The notes: generated by a model not told the origin, from the sequence alone. Counted from the first letter of the stretch, positions 1 to 9,322 are shown. The stretch is 57,757 nt of DNA from Opitutia bacterium (GCA_009928955.1 SABN01000006.1:1-57757), one strand, 5' to 3'. Numbers and translations: made by a program.

Positions 1-1
1 C

Positions 2-862
2 GGCGTCGGCCCGATCTGGTGGGGCCACCGCTATTTCCACGTCGCGCCGCTGCTGTGGACCTGGGAAGGCAACGCGGTGCTCTTCCCGCTGGCGTGGAGC
101 CTCGACGGCAACCGCGGCATCGGCCCCGTCTGGTGGGGCCGGGACTATTTCAACGTGTTTCCGCTGTTCTGGAGTTCGGCGGGCGACTGGGCGCTGCTGC
201 CGCTGGCCTGGAACGGCGACGACCACAACGGCTTCGGGCCGATCTGGTGGGGCAACGATTATTTCCACGTCGCGCCGCTCTACTGGAGCTGGGACGACAA
301 CCAGCTGCTGTTGCCGCTGGCCTGGAACCTGAAGGGCCACAAAGGCGTCGGCCCCGTCTGGTGGGGCAAGAACCACTTCCACGTCGCGCCGCTGTTCTGG
401 AGCTGGAACGAAGACTGGCTGCTGTTCCCGCTGGCGTGGAACCTCGACGGCCAAAAAGGGTTCGGCCCCGTCTTCTGGGGCAAGGACAGCCGCGGCGAGT
501 CCTACCTCAACGTCTTCCCGCTGTGGATCCGCAAGGACCGCACCACCTGGATCCCGCCGTTGCTGGGCTGGATGAACCGGCCGGAAGAAGGCGGCGTCGA
601 CTTCAAGCTGGGCCTGCGCCTGCTGCGGTGGGCTTCCGACGACAAGGGCTACACCTTCGAGCTCCAGCCGCTGCTCGACGTCTCGGGCGGCGACGTCCGC
701 CATTTCTCGCTCGTCTGGCGGCTGTTCGAGTATCACCGCGACGCCGACGAGCGCTACTGGCGCGCGCTGTTCATCCCCCACAAGTTCAAGCTGAAGGCCA
801 AGCCGGCCGCCGCCCGCCCGCCCGCCGGCGCCATCGCCGATTCCTATCTCCCGCCGCGCTGA
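2..862 (+). CDS. WWG-repeat protein, C-terminal part (5' end outside window)
   Basis: The reading frame is open from the first bases, so the gene begins upstream; 286 residues are visible. It is built from a 38-residue (114-bp) repeat whose units begin at nt 8, 122, 236, 350 and 464. Each unit reads roughly GPxWWG, then YFxVxPLFWSW, then LLPLAWN, so it is very rich in Trp, Phe, Pro and Leu. The last unit degenerates (GPVFWG), and a non-repetitive tail of about 130 residues follows, ending in a Pro/Ala-rich segment. No catalytic motif is visible. The aromatic repeat suggests a beta-rich or membrane/surface-associated protein, but I do not recognise a named family. The radical SAM gene starts 15 nt after its stop, so the two may be co-transcribed. 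The existence of the gene is secure; its function is unknown. Confidence 0.8.
   Translation, partial: GVGPIWWGHRYFHVAPLLWTWEGNAVLFPLAWSLDGNRGIGPVWWGRDYFNVFPLFWSSAGDWALLPLAWNGDDHNGFGPIWWGNDYFHVAPLYWSWDDNQLLLPLAWNLKGHKGVGPVWWGKNHFHVAPLFWSWNEDWLLFPLAWNLDGQKGFGPVFWGKDSRGESYLNVFPLWIRKDRTTWIPPLLGWMNRPEEGGVDFKLGLRLLRWASDDKGYTFELQPLLDVSGGDVRHFSLVWRLFEYHRDADERYWRALFIPHKFKLKAKPAAARPPAGAIADSYLPPR
8..577 (+). repeat. Five tandem 114-bp coding repeats
   Basis: Copies of the GPxWWG-coding unit start at 8, 122, 236, 350 and 464, exactly 114 bp apart. They differ mostly at third positions and at a few codons, so they look like diverged in-frame duplications under protein-level selection. The array probably continues upstream of the window. 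Confidence 0.85.
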
Positions 863-877
863 GGCGGGACATCCGGA

Positions 878-1987
878 ATGGACGTCGCCGTCATCCTGAC
901 CTACCGGTGCAACTCGCGTTGCGCCACGTGCCACGTGTGGCAGCACCCCACCCTGCCCGCGGAGGAAATCGCCCCCGCCGTCCTGGCCAAGCTGCCTTCC
1001 GGAATCGATCGGCTCGTGCTCACCGGCGGCGAGCCCACGCTGCGCGCCGATCTCGAGGAAATCGTCGATTTGCTCCGTCCCAAGGCCCGGCGGCTCGAAA
1101 TCGCCACCAACGGCCTGCAGGCGGACAAGCTCGAACGGATCGCGGCCAAGCATCCCGACGTCCGCTTCCGGATTTCCCTCGACGGCCTCGGCGCCCGCAA
1201 CGATTCGATCCGCGGGGAACGCGACGGCTTCGCGCGCAAAATGGCCACGCTGCGCCGGCTCGTCGCCGCCGGCGCGCGCGAGCCGGGCTTCGCCGTCGCG
1301 CTCCAGGACGACAACGCCGACCAGCTGCTCGAGCTCTACCGGCTCTGCTGCGATTTCGGCGGCGACCTGGCCGTCGCCGCGCTGCACAACGGGTTCCGGT
1401 TCCACAAGATCGACAACGAGTCCGCCAACCGCGTGCGCCTCGCGCGCGCCGTGCAGCCGCTGATCGCCGCGCGGCTCCGGTCGCGCCGGCCGCGGAACTG
1501 GCTCCGCGCCTGGGCCGAACTCGGCCTGATGAAGAAGATCCTCGGCCAGCCGCGCCGGATGCCCTGCCCGGCCGGGCGCGACTTCGCCTACGTCGATCCC
1601 TGGGGCCGCGTCTACGCCTGCCCCATCCGCCCCGACCTCGAGATCGGCGATTTGGCCGCGCAATCGTGGCAAGAGATATTCCGCGGCCCGCGCACCGCCG
1701 CGGCCCGCACCTGCGTCGCCCGCTGCACCCACAACTGCTGGCTCGACGGCATCGCCCGCCGCGCCGCGCGCCGCGGCCTCGGGCCGCTGGCGTGGGCGCT
1801 GGCCAACCGGCTGCGCGTCGCCGCCGGCGGCCGGCCCGATTTCGATCGCGAAGTGGATTTCGCCGACGTCGCCCAGTCGCCCATCGTGCCCCGCCGGGAC
1901 AGCTGGCTGGGCAAGCCGTTCCGGCCGACGTTCCAGCGCAAGACGGAACAACCCTACGGCGCCTACAACAACGCCATGAACAAGTGA
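878..1987 (+). CDS. Radical SAM protein with SPASM-like C-terminal cluster
   Basis: A 369-residue radical SAM enzyme. The 4Fe-4S cluster motif CNSRCATC (CxxxCxxC) lies at residues 11-18, followed by the SAM-binding LTGGEP segment near residue 50. The C-terminal third has CPAGRDFAYVDPWG, then YACPI, then a CVARCTHNCW cysteine set, the usual layout of a SPASM/twitch auxiliary cluster domain. Family knowledge: such enzymes perform radical chemistry on peptides, sugars or lipids. No precursor peptide gene is visible, and a GT4 glycosyltransferase starts 4 nt downstream. A role in modifying an envelope glycan or glycolipid is therefore more likely than peptide maturation, but this is inference. 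Substrate unknown. Confidence 0.85.
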   Translation: MDVAVILTYRCNSRCATCHVWQHPTLPAEEIAPAVLAKLPSGIDRLVLTGGEPTLRADLEEIVDLLRPKARRLEIATNGLQADKLERIAAKHPDVRFRISLDGLGARNDSIRGERDGFARKMATLRRLVAAGAREPGFAVALQDDNADQLLELYRLCCDFGGDLAVAALHNGFRFHKIDNESANRVRLARAVQPLIAARLRSRRPRNWLRAWAELGLMKKILGQPRRMPCPAGRDFAYVDPWGRVYACPIRPDLEIGDLAAQSWQEIFRGPRTAAARTCVARCTHNCWLDGIARRAARRGLGPLAWALANRLRVAAGGRPDFDREVDFADVAQSPIVPRRDSWLGKPFRPTFQRKTEQPYGAYNNAMNK

Positions 1988-1991
1988 AGCC

Positions 1992-3116
1992 ATGAACATC
2001 GCCGTTCTCGGAAGCAAATCCCTCCCCGCCTTCGCCGGCGCCGACCGCGTCGCGGAAAACATCGTGCAGCATCTGCCCGCCGACGGCGGCACCCGCTGCC
2101 ACGTCTACGTCGTGCGGACGCCGGCCCAGCCGCGCGCCTTCGATTTCGCGCCGAACGTCCGCGTCATCCCCATACCGGCCCTCGCCGGCAAGCACAGCAA
2201 GGCCACCACGTTCTTTTTCCTCAGCGCGTTGCACTGCGCGCTCGCGCTGCGGCCGGATCTCGCCCACGCCCACGATTCCGCGTTCGGGCCCTTCGCGTGG
2301 ATCCTGCGGATCCTGCGGCCGCGGATGCCCATCCTCGGCACCTTCCACGGCAATCCCTACGAAAGGGCCAAGTGGAGCCGTTTCGCGAAGGCGTTTCTCC
2401 GCTTCTCGGAAGCCGCCTTCGTCCGCGGCTGCCACGCGCTCACCACCGTCGCGCGCGCCAAAGTCGCCGAAGTCCAGGCCCGGGTCAAAACGCCCATCGA
2501 ATTCATCCCCAACGGCGTCGATCCCGACCCGGCGATTCCGCGGACCGGCCTGGCCGAACAACACGGTCTCGTCCCCGGGCAGTACCTCCTGTTCGCCGCC
2601 GGCCGCATGGACCCCACCAAGGGCCTGCACCACCTGCTCGACGCCTACGACCGGGTGCGGCCCGGCCTGCCGCTGCTCGTCGTCGGCGGCTTCGAGGGCC
2701 ACGACCGGGACTATTCCGATCAGCTCCTCGCGCGCTGCCGCGCCACGGAGCACGTCGTGCTGATTCCCCGGCTCCTGACCCAGCCCGAACTCTTCGAGCT
2801 CGTCGCCGGCGCGAAGCTGTTCGTCTTCCCCTCGGAAATCGAAGCCATGAGCATGATGCTCCTGGAGGTGGTTTCCTGCGGCGTGCCCGTGCTGGCGTCC
2901 GACATCGCCGAAAACGTCGAGGTCGTCGGCGCGGATTATCCGTGGTTGTTCCGGAACGCCGACGCCGCCCACCTCGCCGCGCAACTTGCGCGCTTCCTGG
3001 AAAGCGGCCCCGGGCCGGAAATCGCCGCCCTGCGCGCGCGCTGCGCGCGCGACTTCAACTGGACGGCCATCGCCGGGCGCTATCTCGCGCTTTATCGGCG
3101 CCTGGCCGGCGCCTAG
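1992..3116 (+). CDS. Glycosyltransferase family 4 (GT-B fold)
   Basis: A 374-residue GT4-type retaining glycosyltransferase. The N-terminal Rossmann half starts with MNIAVLGSKSLPAFAGADR, including the glycine-rich acceptor-side loop. The C-terminal donor-binding half contains a GRMDPTKGLHHLL segment and the E-x7-E region FPSEIEAMSMMLLE, followed by GVPVLASD. It starts 4 nt after the radical SAM stop, so the two are almost certainly one operon and probably act on the same glycan. The sugar donor and acceptor cannot be read from the sequence. Confidence 0.88.
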   Translation: MNIAVLGSKSLPAFAGADRVAENIVQHLPADGGTRCHVYVVRTPAQPRAFDFAPNVRVIPIPALAGKHSKATTFFFLSALHCALALRPDLAHAHDSAFGPFAWILRILRPRMPILGTFHGNPYERAKWSRFAKAFLRFSEAAFVRGCHALTTVARAKVAEVQARVKTPIEFIPNGVDPDPAIPRTGLAEQHGLVPGQYLLFAAGRMDPTKGLHHLLDAYDRVRPGLPLLVVGGFEGHDRDYSDQLLARCRATEHVVLIPRLLTQPELFELVAGAKLFVFPSEIEAMSMMLLEVVSCGVPVLASDIAENVEVVGADYPWLFRNADAAHLAAQLARFLESGPGPEIAALRARCARDFNWTAIAGRYLALYRRLAGA

Positions 3117-3133
3117 CCGCCCCACGCGGGGGT
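3117..3133. terminator. Short GC hairpin between convergent genes
   Basis: The 17 nt between the stops of the glycosyltransferase and recJ contain CCCC-ACGC-GGGG, a small hairpin. It has no T-tract, so it is only a weak candidate bidirectional terminator. Confidence 0.3.
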
Positions 3134-4870
3134 CTAGTCCTTGGCCTGGGCGGGACGGAAATCCTGCAGGTGGAGCTGGAGGTATTCCTGGCCGTTGAAG
3201 CGGTTGAGGATCAAGTTGAAGGCGATGTCGAGCGGGCCGTCGGGCACTTCGCGCTCGCCCATGCCGAACCCAATCGCTTCGCGCTGCTTGCCGCCCAGCG
3301 AGAAGATCAGCTTCAGGTGCTTGCCGCCGATGACGCGCGCCGGGAACAGCGGGGTCACGTTGCGGATGGCCCAGACCGGCAGCGGATTCGAGTGGCCGAA
3401 CGGACGCAGGCGGTTCTGGTCGTGGTACAGGGGATCGCCGATGTCGCTCGGCGCGATCCAGGCGTCCACCAGCAGCTGCCGCCGCTGGTCCACCTGGCGG
3501 AGGGTGGCCGCGCAGACTTCGTTGAACCGCGCGGCGAATTCGGGGATGCGGGCCTGGTCCACTTCGAGGCCGGCCGCCATCGCGTGGCCGCCGTAGCGGC
3601 GCAGCATCGGCGAACACTGCTGGAGGTGGCTGAGCAGGTCGAACCCGGGCACGCTGCGGCACGAGCCGCGGCCGACGCCGTCGTCGTCCATGCCGATGAC
3701 CACGACGGGCCGGTTGTAGCGGCTGGCGATGCGCGAGGCCACGATCCCGATCACGCCGGCGTGCCAGTGCGGATGCGCCACCACGAGGCCGAAGTCCTTG
3801 TCCGCGTCGAAGCGCGCGTCGAGATCCGCGCAGGCTTCGCCCACGATGCGGTCTTCGATCTCCTGCCGCTTGCGGCTGGCGTCGTCGAGCTGCTGCGCCA
3901 GGATCTTCGCGCGCGGCTCCTGCTCGGTCATCACCAGCTCCAGCGCGGCGTCGGCGTTGCCGAGCCGCCCGGCGGCGTTGATGCGCGGGCCGATCATGAA
4001 GCCGATGTGGTAGGTGTCCACCGGCCCGGTGATGCCGGCGGCCTCGATCAGCGTGCGCAGGCCCACGGACTTGGTCTTGTTCAGCAGCATCAGGCCGTGG
4101 TAGACGAGGATCCGGTTTTCCTTCAGCAGCGGGACGATGTCCGCGACGGTGCCGACGGCCACCAGTTCCATGTAGGTCTTGAGGTCGAGCTTTTCGGCGG
4201 CCTCCAGCTTGCGCTGGCGCGCGGCCTTGACGAGGCCGTGGCAGACCTTGAAGGCCACGCCCACGCCCGCCAGCATGCGGATGTCTTCCGGGCAGTTGCC
4301 CAGCTTGGGGTTCACGATGGCGCAGGCCTCGGCCACGCCTTCCGCGGCGGGCTCGTGGTGGTCGGTCACCACCACGTCGATGCCCAGCCGGGCGGCCTCG
4401 CGCACGGCCTCGACGGAGCTGGTGCCGCAATCGACGGTGATGATGAGGTTGGGCCGGAAGACCTCGACGCAGCGGTTGAGGGTCTCGACGCCCAGGCCGT
4501 AGCCGTCCTCGATGCGGTGCGGCAAGAAGGGCGCGGCGATCGCGCCCAGCTCGCTGAGCACCTGGATCATCAGCGCCGTGGCCGTCACGCCGTCGACGTC
4601 GTAGTCGCCGTAGACGAGGATGGAACTGCCCTGCTCGACGTGCTGCAGGATCAGGTCCACCGCCTTTTCCATGCCCGGCAGCGCGAACGGATCGGTCAAG
4701 TCCGCCAGCCGCGGCTGGAGGAAGCGTTCGATCTCGGCGCGGTCCGTGAGGCCCCGCGCCACGAGGGCGCGGGCCATGGCCCGTGAAAAGCCGAATTCCG
4801 CGGCGATGGCGTCCGCCGTTTCGGGCGGGGCCGACGCTATCGTCCAACGCTTTTCGGAGCGGACCACCAC
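3134..4870 (-). CDS. recJ: Single-stranded-DNA-specific exonuclease RecJ
   Basis: A 578-residue protein of normal RecJ length. DHH-family motifs are present: YGDYDVDG (motif I, about residues 80-87), the VDCG segment and TDHH (motif III), then HIGFMIGPRINAAGR and GHAMAAG in the DHHA1 domain, with an OB-fold C-terminus. Family role: 5'-3' exonuclease on ssDNA in recombination and mismatch repair. It starts with GTG 6 nt after the secDF stop, so it is the last gene of the tgt-yajC-secDF-recJ transcript. All catalytic Asp/His motifs I can check are intact. Confidence 0.96.
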   Translation of the reverse strand: MVVRSEKRWTIASAPPETADAIAAEFGFSRAMARALVARGLTDRAEIERFLQPRLADLTDPFALPGMEKAVDLILQHVEQGSSILVYGDYDVDGVTATALMIQVLSELGAIAAPFLPHRIEDGYGLGVETLNRCVEVFRPNLIITVDCGTSSVEAVREAARLGIDVVVTDHHEPAAEGVAEACAIVNPKLGNCPEDIRMLAGVGVAFKVCHGLVKAARQRKLEAAEKLDLKTYMELVAVGTVADIVPLLKENRILVYHGLMLLNKTKSVGLRTLIEAAGITGPVDTYHIGFMIGPRINAAGRLGNADAALELVMTEQEPRAKILAQQLDDASRKRQEIEDRIVGEACADLDARFDADKDFGLVVAHPHWHAGVIGIVASRIASRYNRPVVVIGMDDDGVGRGSCRSVPGFDLLSHLQQCSPMLRRYGGHAMAAGLEVDQARIPEFAARFNEVCAATLRQVDQRRQLLVDAWIAPSDIGDPLYHDQNRLRPFGHSNPLPVWAIRNVTPLFPARVIGGKHLKLIFSLGGKQREAIGFGMGEREVPDGPLDIAFNLILNRFNGQEYLQLHLQDFRPAQAKD

Positions 4871-4876
4871 GGGGCG

Positions 4877-7309
4877 CTACTTCCCGGCCGCCGGCGCCGC
4901 CACCTTGGGCCGCACCGCCAGCATGACCGGCGAGGCGATGAAGGCCGAGGCGTAGGTGCCCGCGACCACGCCGACGAAGATCGCCAGCGCGAAGTCGAAG
5001 ATCGCGCCGCCGCCGAAGACCATCAGCATCGCCACGCTCAGCAGCGTGGTCAGGGAGGTCAGCAGCGTGCGCGCGAGGGTCGAGTTGATGCTCTCGTTGA
5101 CCACGGCGGCATCGAGGCGGCCGCCGCGCAGCTTGCGCGTTTCGCGGATGCGATCGAAGACCACGATCGTGTCGTTGACGGAATAGCCCAGCACGGTCAA
5201 CAGCGCGGCGATGCTGGTCATGGTCAGCTGGCGGCCGAGCAGGCAGTAGATGCCCAGGGTGATCAGCACGTTGTGGAGCAGGCCCACCACCGCGCCGATC
5301 GCGAACGAGAACTCGAAGCGGATGGTGATGTAGATGATCATGCCCACCAGCGAGAGGCCGAGGGCGATCAAGCCGCTGCGCTGCAGCTCCTTGCCCACCT
5401 GCGGGCCGACCGTGTCCTCTTGGACCAGCTTGAAGCCGTTGTCCGCGAACTGATCCGCCAGCACCTGCTGGGCGGTGGCGCCCTCCTCGGGACTGGCCAC
5501 CTTCAGCGCCAGCACTTCGTTCTGCGCCTCGCCCACGCCGCTGCGCTGGTACTGGATGCCCGGATCGCGCACCCCCGCGCCGTTCAACGCGGTCCGCAGC
5601 GCGTCCGGCTCGGCTTTGTGCGTGAAGTCCAGCGTCAACTGCTGGCCCCCCGTGAAGTCCACGCCGAAATTTTCACGCCCGCGCCGGATCCCCACGAACA
5701 GCGATACCGCCAGCAACGCGAGCGACAGGACCGCCGCCACCTGGCGCTTGCCCATGAAGTTGATCCGGGTCTCCTTGACCCACTGCGTCATCTTCAGGTT
5801 GTGCAGCAGGTTTCGCTTCTCCAGCGCCTCGAACACCATGCGCGTCACGACCACCGACGTGTACATGCTCGCCACGATGCCCGCGCTCAGCGTGATCGCG
5901 AAGCCCTTGACGGGGCCCGATCCCTGCCAGAACAGGATCACGGCCGTCAGCAGCGTCGTCAGGTTCGAGTCGAAAATGGTGGAAAACGCCTTTTCATAGC
6001 CGGCGGAGAGCGCGGCGCCGAAGCGCTTGCCCGTCCGCATTTCCTCGCGGATGCGCTCGAAGATCAGCACGTTGGCGTCCACCGCCATGCCCACCGTCAG
6101 CACGATGCCGGCGATGCCCGGCAGCGTCAGCACCGGCAGGCTCACCCCCGAGCCGCCCATCCCCGCCCCGCCGATCAAGCCGAAGAAGCCCGCGGTGACG
6201 ATCATGCCCAGCGGCAGCAGGATCAGGTTCAGCACCAGCGCCAGCACCGCCACGATGCCCGCGAAATGGTAGTAGATCGCCATGAAGATCGCCACGGCCA
6301 CGAAACCGATCACGGCGGCTTCCTTGCCGCTTTGGATGGAGTCCACGCCCAACGTCGGATCCACGGTGCGCTCCTCGATCACGCGCAGGGGGGCCGGCAG
6401 CGCGCCCGCCCGCAGCACCAGCGCCAGATCGCTCGCCTCTTCCAGCGAGAAGCTGCCTTCGATGACCGCTTCCCCGCCGGGGATCGAGGTCCGGATGTAC
6501 GGGGCCGAATACAGCGTGCCGTCGAGCACGATGCCCAGATGGCGGCGCCCATTGGGGTCGGGGTTCTTCGCCCCCCCCGGCGCATGGTCGGCCGTCACCT
6601 TCGCGAAGATCTTGCGCCCTTTCGAGTCGAAGGATATCTGCACCACCTTCTGGCCGAACTGCTGGTAGTCCACGCTGGCCGACTTGAGGCTGTCGCCCGT
6701 CAGCTCCGCCTTGCGGCCCACGTAGTACGGACGGAAATATTCCTTCTTGTCGATCGTTTCCCGCTCGAGCAGGAGGTCGTAGCCGGCTTTTTCCTCGAAC
6801 CGGCGCAGCATCGCGCGCTCGGCTTCGGAGGGCGGCGGCCCCTTGCGGACCCAGAAATCGCCATTCCCGTTCCGGGGCATCGACACGATCTCATAGCCGG
6901 CCGGCACTTTGCGGTCCTGAAACAGGTTCTGGATCAATTCGTCGTTCTTGGGATGCACCATCCGGAATTCCAGGAACGCCGCCTTGCGGATGTTCTCCGA
7001 GGCGCGGATCCGGTCCTCGGCCTTCATGCCGGGGATCTGCACCACGACGCGCCGCTCGCCGTCCGGATAGATGTTCGGCTCGGCCACGCCCATCGAATCC
7101 ACGCGGTTGCGGATGACCTCCAGCGCGCGGTCCCGCGCATCCGCCACGGAGCCTTCCAGCCCTTGGGAGTCGTCGATTTCCAGCGTGTAGCTCGTCCCGC
7201 CCTGCAGGTCCAAGCCCAGCTTGATTTTCTCCTTCAGCGGCGTGACGAGCGCCACGCTCCAGGCCGTCGCCACCACCAAGATCAGCCATTTCCAGATTGA
7301 TGCCTTCAT
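4877..7309 (-). CDS. secDF: Fused protein translocase subunit SecDF
   Basis: An 810-residue natural SecD-SecF fusion. The SecD half has an N-terminal membrane helix (MKASIWKWLILVVA), the GLDLQGGTSYTLEID P1 motif, a large periplasmic domain and a membrane bundle with the MAVDANVLIFERI motif. The SecF half begins with NFMGKRQVAAVLSLALL, has FGVDFTGGQQ and ends with the helix bundle containing NDTIVVFDRIRE. Family role: proton-driven completion of Sec-dependent secretion together with SecYEG and YajC. The conserved Asp and Arg residues of both halves are present. It sits between yajC and recJ on one transcript. Confidence 0.97.
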   Translation of the reverse strand: MKASIWKWLILVVATAWSVALVTPLKEKIKLGLDLQGGTSYTLEIDDSQGLEGSVADARDRALEVIRNRVDSMGVAEPNIYPDGERRVVVQIPGMKAEDRIRASENIRKAAFLEFRMVHPKNDELIQNLFQDRKVPAGYEIVSMPRNGNGDFWVRKGPPPSEAERAMLRRFEEKAGYDLLLERETIDKKEYFRPYYVGRKAELTGDSLKSASVDYQQFGQKVVQISFDSKGRKIFAKVTADHAPGGAKNPDPNGRRHLGIVLDGTLYSAPYIRTSIPGGEAVIEGSFSLEEASDLALVLRAGALPAPLRVIEERTVDPTLGVDSIQSGKEAAVIGFVAVAIFMAIYYHFAGIVAVLALVLNLILLPLGMIVTAGFFGLIGGAGMGGSGVSLPVLTLPGIAGIVLTVGMAVDANVLIFERIREEMRTGKRFGAALSAGYEKAFSTIFDSNLTTLLTAVILFWQGSGPVKGFAITLSAGIVASMYTSVVVTRMVFEALEKRNLLHNLKMTQWVKETRINFMGKRQVAAVLSLALLAVSLFVGIRRGRENFGVDFTGGQQLTLDFTHKAEPDALRTALNGAGVRDPGIQYQRSGVGEAQNEVLALKVASPEEGATAQQVLADQFADNGFKLVQEDTVGPQVGKELQRSGLIALGLSLVGMIIYITIRFEFSFAIGAVVGLLHNVLITLGIYCLLGRQLTMTSIAALLTVLGYSVNDTIVVFDRIRETRKLRGGRLDAAVVNESINSTLARTLLTSLTTLLSVAMLMVFGGGAIFDFALAIFVGVVAGTYASAFIASPVMLAVRPKVAAPAAGK

Positions 7310-7376
7310 ATTCCTCTGTTTCCCGTTGTCTGCCCCGGCGGAAGCCGCCGGAAATCCCGCCTCGGCCCTCGAAACC

Positions 7377-7721
7377 TCAGGCCGGCGCGTCCTTGTCCGC
7401 CACTTCGCCCTTCTCCAGCACCTGCGAGACCGCGCTGCGCACGATCTCCACCTTCACGCCATCGGCGATCTTCACGATCAGCGTCTTGTCCTTCACGTTC
7501 GCCACCACGCCCAGCAGGCCGCCGGCGAAGAGGACCCGGTCGCCCGTCTTGACGGCGCCCAGCAGCGCCTGGCGCTCCTTCTCGCGCCGCTTCTGCGGAC
7601 GGATCAGCATGAAATAGAACAGCCCCGCCATGAGGCCCAGCCACACGAACATGAACACGCTCGACTGCTGCGAGCCGCCGCCCGGAGGGGCGCCCATCGC
7701 CAAAATCGCCGGTAAATTCAT
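7377..7721 (-). CDS. yajC: Preprotein translocase subunit YajC
   Basis: A 114-residue protein with one membrane helix (FMFVWLGLMAGLFYFMLI, residues 23-40). The canonical IRPQKRREKE motif follows, then a small soluble domain with GDRVLFAGGLLGVV. It starts 7 nt after the tgt stop, with a strong AGGAG inside the tgt end, and precedes secDF by 67 nt. The tgt-yajC-secDF order is the classic arrangement. YajC associates with SecDF in the inner membrane. Confidence 0.96.
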   Translation of the reverse strand: MNLPAILAMGAPPGGGSQQSSVFMFVWLGLMAGLFYFMLIRPQKRREKERQALLGAVKTGDRVLFAGGLLGVVANVKDKTLIVKIADGVKVEIVRSAVSQVLEKGEVADKDAPA

Positions 7722-7728
7722 CTTTTCC

Positions 7729-8922
7729 TCACTCCTCTCGCGGGTCGCCCGCGCCTGTCACCTCTTGCCGCTCCTCGCTCGTCGGCGGCGGCTGCCGGTC
7801 CCGCCCCGGCCCGTACACCCGGGCCGTTTCCGCGCGGAACGCTTCGAAACTTCCGCCCCGAATGCTCTCCCGCATCCGGGCGATAAACTCAAAATACGCG
7901 TGCATGTTGTGCAGCGCCGTCAGGCGGATCCCGAGGATCTCGCCCACGTTCAGCAGGTGCCGCACGTAGCCCCGGCTGAACCGCCGGCACGCCGGACACG
8001 CGCACCCGTCCTCCAGCGGACGGTCGTCCAGCCGGTGCGCCGCCGCCCGCACCGAATACCGCCCGTTGCGCGTGAACACCGTCCCGTGCCGCGCCAGCCG
8101 CGTGGGCATCACGCAGTCGAACATGTCCACGCCGCACGCCACCGACTCGGCCATCTGCCCGAACTGGCCGACGCCCATCAAATAGCGCGGACGCTCCCGC
8201 GGCAGGAGATCCACCGTCATCCGCACGCCCGGCAGGATCAGGTCCTCCGGCTCGCCCACGCTGACCCCGCCGATGGCGAACCCATCGAACGCGCCGAGCG
8301 CGACCAAGCCCTTGGCGCAGCGCTCCCGCAATTCCGGGTACACGCCGCCCTGGACGATGCCGAACACCAACTGCCCCGCGGCCCGGGGCTGTTGGGCACA
8401 GTTGGCCGCCCACGATAGGGTGCGGTCCACCGCTTGGCAAGCGTATTCCGGAGTGCACGGACACGGCGGACACTCGTCGAAAACCATCGCGATGTCCGAT
8501 CCCAGCGTCTTCTGGATCGCCATGCTCTCCTTCGGCCCCATGAACATCTTCGTCCCGTCCACGTGCGACTGGAACCAGACCCCGTCCTGGGTCATCTGCC
8601 GCAGCTTCGTCAGGCTGAACACCTGATAGCCCCCGCTATCCGTCAAAATCGCCCGTTTCCAATCCGCAAAGCGGTGCAGCCCCCCGAACTTCTCCATCAC
8701 TTCCATCCCCGGCCGCACGTTCAGGTGATAGGTGTTCCCCAGCAAGATCTGGCAGTTCAGGTCTTCCAACTCCCACGGCGCCATCGACTTCACCGTCGCC
8801 TGCGTCCCCACCGGCATGAACACCGGCGTGTCCACCGGCCCGTGCGCCGTCCACAGCCGTCCCAGCCGCGCCTTCGAGCGCGGATCTTCGTGCAAAACCT
8901 CGAATGTCCCGATTTCCGGCAT
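7729..8922 (-). CDS. tgt: tRNA-guanine transglycosylase (queuosine pathway)
   Basis: A 397-residue bacterial Tgt that exchanges G34 of GUN anticodon tRNAs for preQ1. Visible motifs: TDSGGYQVFSL with the general-acid Asp, VFDECPP, GIVQGGVYPELR, GGVSVGEP, GVDMFDCVMPTR with the nucleophilic Asp, and the zinc site CACPAC followed by a downstream Cys/His set. It is the first gene of the operon; its -10 (TAGAGT) ends 9 nt before the ATG, leaving little or no leader. The queA gene for the next queuosine step is at 23146-24198. Confidence 0.97.
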   Translation of the reverse strand: MPEIGTFEVLHEDPRSKARLGRLWTAHGPVDTPVFMPVGTQATVKSMAPWELEDLNCQILLGNTYHLNVRPGMEVMEKFGGLHRFADWKRAILTDSGGYQVFSLTKLRQMTQDGVWFQSHVDGTKMFMGPKESMAIQKTLGSDIAMVFDECPPCPCTPEYACQAVDRTLSWAANCAQQPRAAGQLVFGIVQGGVYPELRERCAKGLVALGAFDGFAIGGVSVGEPEDLILPGVRMTVDLLPRERPRYLMGVGQFGQMAESVACGVDMFDCVMPTRLARHGTVFTRNGRYSVRAAAHRLDDRPLEDGCACPACRRFSRGYVRHLLNVGEILGIRLTALHNMHAYFEFIARMRESIRGGSFEAFRAETARVYGPGRDRQPPPTSEERQEVTGAGDPREE

Positions 8923-8931
8923 GAAGGGCGC

Positions 8932-8961
8932 ACTCTACCCCCCCTCCCCCTCCCCTGTCGA
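8932..8961 (-). promoter_or_regulatory. Promoter of tgt-yajC-secDF-recJ
   Basis: On the minus strand: -35 TCGACA (8956-8961), an 18-nt G-rich spacer, -10 TAGAGT (8932-8937). The tgt ATG begins 9 nt after the -10, so transcription would begin at or within about 3 nt of the start codon. No Shine-Dalgarno is visible. Confidence 0.55.
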
Positions 8962-9220
8962 GGATTTCAGCGCTTTCCAGCCCTTTCCCGCGTCCGCCCA
9001 CCGGACGCCCGACCGCCTCCCACCCGCCGCTCCGCAGCCCCCCCCCTGCGTTTGCTCGCGGCTCAAGCCCCCAAAACCCATTTTTTGACTAAAAATTACT
9101 ATTTTTCGACAATTTTTGACATTTTTCGCGTTTGGGTGGCTCCAAAAAGCCCCATCGAGCGGATTTTGATCCGTTTTTCGTCTTCCATTCGCATTTTTCC
9201 GCAAATCCAGAGCGATTGAG
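8962..9220. other. Divergent intergenic region with T-rich tract
   Basis: The gene-free stretch between tgt and ferritin runs from 8923 to 9322. Positions 9078-9185 are unusually T-rich for this genome and contain repeated TTTTTGAC and TTTTTCG words. I see no ORF with coding character. It may hold upstream promoter elements for either gene. Confidence 0.4.
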
Positions 9221-9249
9221 ATGACATTCCGCCCCTCCCATGCTACATT
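9221..9249 (+). promoter_or_regulatory. Promoter of ferritin gene
   Basis: -35 ATGACA (9221-9226), 17-nt spacer, -10 TACATT (9244-9249) preceded by GC. Unlike many genes here, a leader of about 65 nt follows, with an AGAAAGGA ribosome-binding site at 9308-9315. Confidence 0.5.
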
Positions 9250-9322
9250 TTGTCCATCAAACCTGCGGAAGCCCCTCGGCTCCCCGTGGAAACCATACCG
9301 AAAAACAGAAAGGATCCCCCCT

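Noticed and set aside
8923..9000. preQ1 riboswitch in front of tgt
   Set aside because: The promoter -10 ends 9 nt before the ATG, leaving no leader in which a riboswitch could form.
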